The translations under genes were made by a program, and so were the position numbers. This document shows, one piece after another, positions 55,484 through 64,000 of a stretch of DNA of 64,000 bases (the stretch's first letter is position 1; each line of letters starts with the position of its first letter). The notes beneath the pieces were generated by a model. The model was not told the origin of the DNA. It saw nothing but the letters and a program-made list of their open reading frames with translations, and did no database searches. This stretch comes from Neolentinus lepideus HHB14362 ss-1 (lineage: Eukaryota > Basidiomycota > Agaricomycetes > Gloeophyllales > Gloeophyllaceae), in the NCBI GenBank assembly GCA_001632425.1, contig KV425551.1:266892-330891 (forward strand), read 5' to 3'.

Positions 55484-57578
55484 TCATCGATCAACACCCA
55501 GTTCCTTGATGAGCGACATGGCTTTCTCCGAACGAGGAGTGATGCGACACTTGAAGGGCTTCGGACGACTGTCCGGATCTAGTAAAAATCGCTCTTTCTT
55601 TTATATTTATGGCAACATACGCACCTGAGTTGCGAAGAGGTATATTCCCTGTCAGGCTCGATCGGGTGACCATCTTTGTCCAAGACTTTGGAGATATGGA
55701 ACACAGCTAGAACACAGGCTATAGATATCCATAATTGATCCAGGGCAAGCCACCGGCCTGGACACATCCTGGCCTATCGCGTTAGTTGTATCTACGATGG
55801 TACAAAGACTCTGTTTGAAGTACCGTCTGCCGAAGCCGAATGCCTCCCAAGGTAGGTCGTTGACACCTGCCTTCTTGTTCTCGTCACTGTTCGCGAATCG
55901 CTCCGGGTTAAACTCGAAAGGATCGGGATAATGCTTCTCGTCATGCAGCATACACCTAAGGTTGTCATTAAAAGATGTACACAATCACAGATAAGAATAG
56001 ATTTACCAAACGTTGGGTAGCACAGTAGTTCCCTTCCGAATGAAATAACCGTCGTATTCGTCATCTTCAGTTACGTAGTGAGCCAAGCCAAGAGGGGTGA
56101 CAGGATTCCAACGCAGGCATTCCCAAACGACACAGTCGATGAATGGAAGAGCTGGTTTGTCCTCGAAGACCGGAAGTCTACTACCACCTAAGACGCGGTC
56201 CAATTCGTCTTGGGCCTTCCTCTGTAAATCTGGACCGACCGTCATGGCGAGGAAGAATGACCATATGGCTGAGACAGTCTGTTAAACGTTGAGCAGTAGA
56301 TGCATGGAAGAGTTATTCCACTTACTGTGTCAGCCCCGGCTGAGGGCATTAAGATGGTAAGTACTGAATGGGTACAATTTGTACGAGATCCTCACCAGCA
56401 TATCCAATAGCGGCGACGTCTTTAATGAGCTCCTCGCTCTCGGGGCTACCGTCACTCTTCTCTAACTCAAAGGTAGCAACACAAGGAAAAGCGGTTCCAG
56501 CAGTCTATGAACAGAAAACATGAGAACATCGACAGGGCAAAATCGATATATTTCTCAACTATATTCTGTTTGATCATTGTAAAAGGTACATCGACCATGG
56601 CTCTAGTCAGCTTGCGCCATTCTTTGGCCTGCCTCTTGAACGATGCACCGGGAAACCACTCCGGAACGTGCTTCACTTTCAAGGTTAGAACGTATGAGGA
56701 CGGATAGTTGGAATCCAGACAACACGAAGACGCACGGAAGGGCATATAGTCAACGAAGTAAGTTCCAAATATGCCCGCTTTGCCAAGAGCATGCAGTGCA
56801 TCGTCAGCGAGGTTTACATACATGTCCCCTTCTTGGGCGATCTGATGACCGTATGAAATCATCATGACTACTGCTGCCGCTGATCTGACACCTCAATGAT
56901 CAGACAAGACATCATGCAGAAGAAATATCAGGTACCCACCTTCGTACATGGTAGACGAATCGCTCAGGATCGTGAGCCAAGTTACGCAGCATGGCGTACG
57001 TTTCTTTGAGTTGGAGCGGCTGGAATGCAGAAGCTCGATTGGGATGATAATGCTGAGAAAACAATGCCCGATGGCTGCGCCAGCGCGCTCCATATGGCAT
57101 GGACGAGAATAGCCAATCCCAGCCCATCCTACGGGAAATGGACGTGTTTGAGCACGCGAGACACAGCAGAGAACGTACTGAAGCTCACAGATCGTTGACC
57201 ATAGGGCGGCCGGGCCTTGAGGAGTACTTGGACCCCCGCTTGTCCAGAAGATCATTTGCAACCTTCGCAGAGTTAAGAATGAGAATAGGATTGCCGAGAA
57301 GGCCAACATAGATGAGGTCCCCTGCGCCTGTTATTTAATGTACATTGAATGTGGCAAGGCAACCTACCATAGCTTTCCCGCCATTTTGCATATGTTCGCC
57401 ATTGATAAGAAGTGGGCAGCTGCACCCATCCGAAGCATGAAGTACGAGGACCCGGTGGGACTCGGCGACCGGAGGGAATATTACTACGAAAAAAACGAAA
57501 AAGCAGTAGTGCGACTATACTGCCCAGACTCAAAATCCAAAACTTGAGAAAGGACGCGTCGAGGGCGTCGGACGACAT
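55484..57578 (-). CDS. Cytochrome P450 monooxygenase
   Basis: Start MSSDALDASFLKFWILSLGS at 57578, whose hydrophobic stretch (WILSLGSIVALLLFRFF) anchors it in the ER membrane, followed by the hinge RRVPPGPR. Then come LIYVGLLGNPILILNSAKVA and MPYGARWRSHRALFSQHY (C helix). The I-helix has AGADTT with the oxygen-activating Thr. ExxR is in VVWECLRWNP and the PERF-type motif in FNPERFAN. The heme loop reads FGFGRRMCPGR after an intron. The end is SEKAMSLIKELGVDR. About a dozen introns are inferred; length about 510 aa is normal. It is a fungal class II enzyme needing P450 reductase. Substrate is unknown and the neighbours give no pathway. It is divergent from YTH1 with 261 bp between starts. Confidence 0.93.
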
Positions 57579-57839
57579 CTTGGGCAAGCTGCAAGCCCCT
57601 GGGAAGGGGAACGGCGTAATAAATAAGCATGGAAAAGTAGTGGTAATCAATTCAGGTGCAGAGGATACGGCATGAGCTTGTCTCCCAGTCAAGCACGGGT
57701 TAACCGGGCTGCTCTTGCCTTACACGGACGAGATCGGCCTCAGACCAATCTGCTTCCGTATTTTCCCTATAACCATTGTGGCGTCCCGTATGCCAGGCTG
57801 CTTCGACCCTGACAACTCTGCTCGTCGTCCTCAACGTCC

Positions 57840-58929
57840 ATGGCCACCACTCTCGTCGGTCCTTCGCATCTGAGGGACGTTGTCCAGCCTCAGTTCCACC
57901 AGAACAACTTCCAAGAGGAGCTCTTCATTAAGAACGAGCTTGGTATCAAACTTGACAAAGGTAACGTGCCCGACTGATTCGGTGTCCATGTGTGTGCCGA
58001 GACCCCTACGTAGATGACCAGATATGTCGGCTTTCTCTAACTCCTGCTGGGTGCCCTCTCGGCCCTCTCCATTGTCCCTTGCGCCATACCACGCCTTCTC
58101 CCCAAAACTTCCAACCACCGAAACAGCTACCCACTCATCCCAGGGACCGCGAGCGCTTAGCGACTGTCTGCAAGCATTGGCTGCGTGGACTTTGTAAGAA
58201 GGGGGATGCCTGTGAGTTCTTGCACGAATATAACCTGAGGCGTATGCCAGAATGCTGGTGGTTCGCCAAGTACGGGTATTGTTCGGCTGGAGATGAGTGT
58301 CTCTACGCGCATCCGAAAGAGCGGCGGGTTGAGTGTCCCGATTACAAGCGAGGGTTTTGCAAACTCGGTGAGTCTCTCGATTCCATGTTGCGAGCCATTG
58401 CTTATCATCTTGTAGGACCTACATGTCCTCGGAAGCACGTTCGTCGTGTTGCATGCCAAAACTACCTAACAGGGTTCTGTCCATTAGGACCCGAGTGCCC
58501 CCAAGGCCAGTAAGTTAACCTTCTCCTCTCCAAACCACTTAATTAGACATTGACACGCGTAGCCCTAAACCTGGACTTCCTCCATCGGAGGCGTACGAAC
58601 CCCCACCCCCACCTTCTTCGCGTGAGCTAGGACCCCCTCCTCCTGGCTATGGCCGATATGCGGACTTCGATCGCGGCTTCCCAGGCGGTATGGGCCCAGG
58701 TCTTGGAAACGTACCACAAATGCCTCGCAGAAACCTGGACGACGTATTGTGCTTCAAGGTGAGCCACCAGTTCCCTGACTGATGTCTTGCCATATAGGTA
58801 CAATACTTACATCATTTCGTTCTTTAGTGTGGCGAGAAAGGGCACTATGCCAATCACTGCCGGAACCGAAATGTGCCTGGTAATCGAGGAGGTGTCGAGC
58901 GCGGGAGGCGATACGGTCTCGAGGATTAG
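57840..58929 (+). CDS. YTH1: mRNA 3'-end-processing factor YTH1 / CPSF30
   Basis: Yth1 is the AAUAAA-binding subunit of the cleavage and polyadenylation factor. Exons are 57840-57960, 58014-58367, 58416-58509, 58563-58758 and 58828-58929, giving 288 aa. Five CCCH fingers are visible: ICRLSLTPAGCPLGPLHCPL (CX8CX5CX3H), VCKHWLRGLCKKGDACEFLH, CWWFAKYGYCSAGDECLYAH, CPDYKRGFCKLGPTCPRKH and CQNYLTGFCPLGPECPQGH. A Pro/Gly-rich linker follows (EAYEPPPPPSSREL). The protein then ends with a CCHC zinc knuckle CFKCGEKGHYANHC and a basic tail. The knuckle is present in metazoan CPSF30 and many basidiomycetes but absent in budding yeast Yth1. Confidence 0.95.
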
Positions 58930-59367
58930 ATGCTTTATCACTAGCATCATTAGTCATCCTCACATTGCTCAACGAGACATCGGTGTGTGTGGTGTCTGTC
59001 GCGCTGTATGTGCATTGTAAGATGACAGCCTCCTATTGTGGACCGAATTATGTTTCGCAGGACGGGAGCGGGTGGCTAGCCCTTCATTTGCATTGCAGGG
59101 GCGAATTTGATAGATTCCGTTCCCGTGTTGGCTCACGGGGCGTTATCGATATCATCTATTGTATCGGCAACTGCTATGTGTACTTCATGATCAATTGTAG
59201 ATACGCACAAGCATCTGAATCTGTCCAAGATGCCGTTAACTAGATCCGCGCAACCGGTCCGCTAAGCGCTCGTTCACTCACGTCATTGAAGTGATCTGCC
59301 ATCTGGTGTGCGAGTCCCCTGGCCTGGCTCTTGTTTTCTCTGTAAGATAGCGAACCTCTTTGGATCA
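58930..59367. other. Intergenic, 438 bp
   Basis: 3' flank of YTH1 and promoter of the YjbQ-like gene. No gene or repeat seen. Confidence 0.5.
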
Positions 59368-60201
59368 ATGGTCTGGCAAAAGTCTTTCAGCTTGGCCAGG
59401 CGCGCAAAGGGATGCCATCTGGTGACCGAGGAGGTTTTGACTCAGATTCAGCCTGGATTGAAGGATGTCAAGGTGACTAGATCACGACCGCCTATTCGAT
59501 GAATTAGACACGAAATTGATGATACAGGCTGGAATGCTGTATCTATTCATGTATGTCGCATGATCACCACAGCTCGCCCCATTCCAGAGAAGACTCTTCT
59601 CACCGGTTATGGTATAAAGACAGCACACCTCTGCCGCGCTCACCGTCAACGAGAATTTCGATCCCGGTATCATAATATTTTCGCTTGTCTTCTTGCTACG
59701 CTGTTTGATGATGTAGTGGTGAACGCTCTACAGATGTCCGCCGAGGTGAATTCATACGTATATTCACGGTTTTACTTTCTTATTTCACTGGGCTTTAGAT
59801 ATGAGCATGGCATTAGACCATGTGGTCCCAGAGCAACTGGACTGGGTCCACACAGATGAAGGGCCAGAGTAAGAGCTCACGTTGGCCGGTGGTTGTCCTC
59901 TGCTTATTGCTGACTTACTGTCATTTAGTGACTCGTGAGCAATCTCCGACCACTCTATGCCAGTAATCTTATGCTATAATCATGACGATCCAGAGTATCT
60001 CATACGAAGACATCCTTGATCGGTCCTACCATAACCGTGCCTATTACCGACGGTCGCCTTAACCTCGGAACATGGCAAGGTATTGGGCGTGTTACGAAAA
60101 TGATTGATTGAAGAGCTCAGTGACCTTGATTCACAGGAATATATCTCTGCGAATTCAGACATGCATCCCACACGAGACGGGTTGTAGCTACTATCATGTG
60201 A
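59368..60201 (+). CDS. YjbQ/UPF0047 family protein (secondary thiamine-phosphate synthase-like)
   Basis: Eight exons: 59368-59472, 59528-59550, 59620-59666, 59734-59745, 59799-59868, 59929-59934, 59994-60079 and 60137-60201, giving 137 aa, exactly the family length. In order: [20 protein letters not shown], then [77 protein letters not shown] and [20 protein letters not shown]. The HTSA, HTDEGPDD and TWQGIYLCE signatures are all intact. Bacterial YjbQ can replace ThiE weakly in thiamine synthesis, but the true role is unsettled. Two exons are tiny, 12 nt and 6 nt. Omitting either breaks the highly conserved DPDVR or GPDD region, which argues that both are real. Confidence 0.93.
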
Positions 60202-61740
60202 GAGATCAGAGCGCCTTCAATGCAGGGACAGCTACATAACCATATGAACAGATCTTAGGATGCCAAGCTTCAAGAATTATGACTGTCGCTTTTGCGTTTC
60301 CGTATGCTACGACAGATTTTCAAGTCAACTATTTGATCACTCTCTTTCGGTCGTTCGCACCCGGTGCCTAAGAGACTGATGTCTTTGTCCGGAACAGCGG
60401 ATGCACTGGGCTGTCAGCCAGATCATCCCGCGACGCTTTTCGTTCGAGGCTGCTGTATCCGGAAGCGCAGCTAAGGAACAGTGACATTTGCGCCGCCCGT
60501 GAAAGTCGAGCTCGCTGAAAGAATCATTGATGAGGAAAACGTTGATGTTCGCGGACCGGGACCTTGGCTTAACCGGTCTTAATGGTTCTTGTTGTCATCT
60601 TACACCCGTCTTTTCGGTACTTAGCGCCCTCTTTGAGACATATCAAGTCAAGTCCGGCGCTTGGAGCTATAAAAAGTACTGTAAGACCGCCGTAAGATCC
60701 CGACGACGATTGGTCCGTTTTCCTGATGCCAAAAGCTGCACGCCACCATGCATCCCCAAACAGGCATATGTTAGATATACGAAATACAGGAATTTTTAAA
60801 GCTACTAGACTAGACATCTTCATTCTGTGGCAGACTGGCTAGGGGGTTGCAGTACCAACAGGACCAATATATTACTGGCCCATTCTACAACACATGCGAT
60901 CAGCAAGGATGGAAATTTCCGACAAAATTCAGACGAGATGCAGCACTGTGCTCAAGGCAGCGGGTTCCACCGTCCACCTCCCAGGCAGCTTACAGCGCCC
61001 GAGCAACCCGAGATGGTAGATCAAGCAGGTGTCAGGGTCTCTCCCCGGCGCCGTCATTAACTCCCTGCGAGTAACGAGTCTCTCAAGTCAAGACAAACCC
61101 GTAATATTGGTGATGTAAGCGACCGAGAGCTCGGTGCTACATCAAATCTGTAGCGTGGTAGGTGTGGCCGCTCGGCAGGGACCCTAATATAAGGCTGCGA
61201 AATAACCCGAGAAACTGAGTTGGGTTCGATTACAGAATTCGACTATTATAAGAAGCTGCGTCAGAGTCTCTGAGACCGGGGGAAATGTCGCTCGTTGAGG
61301 ACATCCTGGCTACCTAACTGCGGCACTGACAACACCGAGGAACGTCATCAAGGATCAAGCACAATCATCACATGAGGTCGGGGGCAATAGGCTCTGAAAG
61401 ATGACCGGGACAAGGTCGCCACCTAGAAACATACGCAGCGCTGGGGTTTCATGCTTAAGCACGTCACGGACCTTGTGTCGCTGTAATAAGGTTGATGCAC
61501 AGGACGCGTCTGTGCGCCGAAGAAGACGGCAGCCTTGGTTACTGGACAGCCTGAGTCGTAATTTCGCAGGCAGGAATATGGGCAGATCCGAAGTCCGATC
61601 TCATCTTGAGCGCTTCCCCTGTTGGCACGTGGCTCTCTATGGAATTAAAGAATGTACCAGTCGTCGTGAGGTCCTCTGCATCCCTTCCTGCTCCCTCTCT
61701 ACCGCCTCGCCCCCCTCCTGCGCAACTGCCATAACGTGCC
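60202..61740. other. Intergenic, 1.5 kb upstream of factor B
   Basis: No supported gene. A short frame at 60527-60799 has no recognisable domain. A hairpin-forming sequence lies at 61111-61144. The remainder is presumed regulatory or decayed sequence. Confidence 0.5.
61111..61144. repeat. Imperfect inverted repeat / hairpin
   Basis: TGATGTA ... TACATCA forms the outer arms and ACCGAG-AG-CTCGGT the inner arms, with small unequal bulges between them. It lies about 600 bp upstream of factor B. It may be a dimeric protein site or a remnant. Confidence 0.6.
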
Positions 61741-64000
61741 ATGCCTAAGGCGTCTGCATCAGGCTCATCTCGTCCTGCATTACGCCGCAATCAGGTCAGC
61801 CTATTGCGCTTCTTGCTGCCATTGCACAGCTCCTTATGGGGGTATTATCTGTAGGCATGCTTACAATGTCGGCGGCGGAAACTGGTAAGTCGCGTTATTC
61901 GTCTTTTTCTTTCAGAAATTGATTGGAAGAACAGAAATGTGATGCTGCTCGTCCCCATTGTGGGACATGCTTCAAGTGAGAACTTTGCATCCGGTAATTG
62001 AAGGAAGATCTTAACAATAGTGAAGGGCATGGCAGGCTATTATCAGCGTTCCTCCTCCACAGGGATATGTGTATGTTGTTTCCCGGCTACTTTTCTGCAC
62101 TCGCGCTGAGGCGCCACACGACCTGAATGCAGGCATCCCACAGAGCCGCGGTGCCAATATGATCCTGTGGATGGTCTTCAGCTGGCCCCGGAGGTGGACA
62201 CCGCAGAGAGAATCAAAGAGCTTGAGGGAACAATAGGCAAGACGCTCAAGCAAATTTGATATCTGAATATTTGCTTAGGCATGTGTGCAGCGAAGCTGAA
62301 GCGGCAGCTAAGCGAAAGTGGCCTGCAAGAGCCGTTGGATTATGTGTCAAGATCAATATCGCCAAGCCACTCTTCTCCCAGAAACCCTCACCTCCGACCC
62401 GGTTCAGCATTGTCGCAACCATCGACCAGCGGTCGGATCACTCCTGACATTCGTTCGTTAGCCAGCTCCTCAAGCATCACCCTACCACATCTTCCATCAA
62501 ACATTGTCTCCTCGCTGTCAATAGGCAGTCCAGAAACGAGTTTCCGCAGCGATAGTGGGAGCCCCGAATTACGAACGATGCGGTCAAGAGGTAATTCCGC
62601 CGCCAGCACGTTGACAGAACTCATCTATTCTGGATGGAATCCCGATTTGCCCGAACCGCATCTTCTCAACCATTAGTGAGTTCCCATGTTACGATCGTGT
62701 CTTTGTGATATCGTTTATCGTGTTTCACAGCATCGATCTTTTCTTCAAGTGTGACCCTTGCTGTTCTCGGATACTTCATCGTCCATCATTCTTAGCATCC
62801 ATGCATCTACATCCTCGCGATCCTGATTTCCCTCACTCTTCTGTCCTCCATGCTATCGTACGTCTCTCTGCTAAGTCTCCACAGCGGTATTAACTGTTTC
62901 GCGTCAGTGCGCATCCGCATCACGCTGGTCTTCTCAAGGTGTGAAGTTGCTGCCCGATGGAACACGTCGGGATACATTTGCGGAATACCATGCGGGCAAG
63001 ACGCGCCAGTATATTGACCGGACCATGGCCACCGGCCAAGATATTTTTGCGGTAATGCAGGCCTGCCAACTCCTCTCTTGGTATTTCTACCAGGAAGGAC
63101 GATGGGTCGAAGTCTGGATTTTTGCAGGTTTCCAGATGAGAGTGGCCATCCCTCTCAAGTTGAACCATCCGGGAACCTACTCACAGCATGGCAATAGCTC
63201 CCCGGGAGCTTATCTGGCTCCTCCGAAAGACCGTCGAGACCTCGAGTCAAGAAGAAGAACATGGTGGCTAACGATACTTTTCGATCGAGTCGCATCGGTG
63301 GGTGGTTGGGTTCATGCTGTGGACGAGCAGGACATTGGCACCGAATTTCCATTACGTCGCGCCGACTTCGAATCCGATGTAAGCCTTTTTACTGTAACAC
63401 CGTGCTCGTGGCTGACCTTGTACAAGCACCTGGAGCAGGATAACCCCCAAAGTCTGATCACCAAGGACGTCTACATCACTCACCCCTCGCAGTTCACCGA
63501 CTCATTCCTCCTCCTATTGAAGGCGATCATGCTCTTTGGTCGTGTCACTGATTACAACGTACGAGGGAATCTGCGATCGCCCTACCCTCCGTCCAAAACT
63601 CAGGATCCATTTCAATTGAAAGGTTTCAAAGAGCTGGATAGCCTTGTCTGCGTTGATTTCCTGAATAGCCTTCCACACAATTACAGAAATGTGTTTGGAG
63701 CGGAGGGCAATACCGTGGACACTGATCTCTACATGGTTCATATCATTCCTCACGCGTAAGTTACAGAATAGGTAAAGCAAGCTCAGATGGATTCTGACCG
63801 CTGTTTATCGACAGGGCCGCAATTACCTTGCACAATCCGTACCTTGATTTCGCGAACGAAAACTGGATATCAACTCGGCGGTGTACGCACGCTGCCCAGC
63901 AGATTCTGAGATCATACTGTGATCTGAGCTCCACCTCAATGGACAGAACACGATTACATCCATTTGCTACTGTACGCATATCTTTTTCTTTTGGTGAACG
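61741..64000 (+). CDS. Zn2Cys6 fungal transcription factor B (paralogue of A; 3' end outside window)
   Basis: Exon 1 (61741-61794) MPKASASGSSRPALRRNQ, exon 2 (61855-61884) ACLQCRRRKL, exon 3 (61935-61975) KCDAARPHCGTCF. Together they form the same Zn2Cys6 cluster as factor A, and the cluster is completed by PRCQYDPVDG near 62150. A short coiled coil with RIKELEGTIGKTLKQ follows, then a Ser/Pro-rich linker (SPSHSSPRNPHLRPGSAL). The fungal_trans domain contains YVDLFFKCDPCCSRILHRPS, IFAVMQACQLLSWYFYQEGR, EVWIFAGFQMRVAIPLKL and RRTWWLTILFDRVASVGGWV, with DSFLLLLKAIMLFGRVTDYN further on. The frame is still open at the window end. Targets are unknown. The splice between the third Cys pair and PRCQYDP is not resolved. 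Confidence 0.88.

Noticed and set aside
54295..61740. Idea that PHA2, the P450 and the flanking Zn2Cys6 factors form a biosynthetic cluster
   Set aside because: YTH1 and the YjbQ-like gene in the block are housekeeping genes, and no synthase, transferase or transporter accompanies the P450.

Overview
The window is nuclear DNA of a filamentous basidiomycete, most likely an Agaricomycete and plausibly a wood-decay polypore. Genes are dense and cut by many 45-70 nt spliceosomal introns with GT/AG ends. The gene set fits: a Hap4-like/bZIP HapX regulator, fungal Zn2Cys6 regulators, a GH5 mannanase-like enzyme, an ML-domain lipid-transfer protein, a cytochrome P450 and several proteins I know only from basidiomycetes. 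No species is named. Exon maps were built by eye from splice motifs and protein-family conservation, and for most genes they close into a single frame.

Layout. 0-3 kb: 3' end of a Mediator Med5-like gene facing a ZRC1/COT1-type zinc transporter. 3-5 kb: gene-poor, with a 0.28 kb MITE-like element. 5-12 kb: eIF3h, a secreted double-psi beta-barrel protein, a four-helix membrane protein, an NPC2-like lipid-transfer protein and a small conserved protein (copy A). 12-21 kb: GH5 hydrolase, IPI1 (pre-60S factor), an F-box-like/LRR gene and small protein copy B. 21.6-31 kb: a PPR protein, HapX and eIF3b, with a 1.9 kb gene-free stretch between the last two. 31.5-41 kb: GIT1-like transporter, SLS1-like mitochondrial factor, SPB1 methyltransferase and a DUF423 membrane protein. 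40.9-41.9 kb: a 1,041 bp element with inverted ends and a 10 bp target duplication. 42-51 kb: a zinc-finger protein, Rac1 GTPase and a large single-pass glycoprotein. 51-64 kb: two paralogous Zn2Cys6 factors enclosing prephenate dehydratase, a P450, YTH1/CPSF30 and a YjbQ/UPF0047 protein.

Most genes are core housekeeping: translation initiation (eIF3h, eIF3b), 60S biogenesis (IPI1, SPB1), mRNA 3' processing (YTH1), mitochondrial expression (PPR, SLS1) and metal homeostasis (zinc transporter, HapX). I see no biosynthetic cluster, virus or CRISPR. The strongest unusual signals are a 5 nt micro-exon that completes a Zn2Cys6 finger, a 6 nt micro-exon in the YjbQ gene, three GC-AG introns, two non-autonomous DNA elements, and a consensus iron-GATA-factor site just upstream of hapX.
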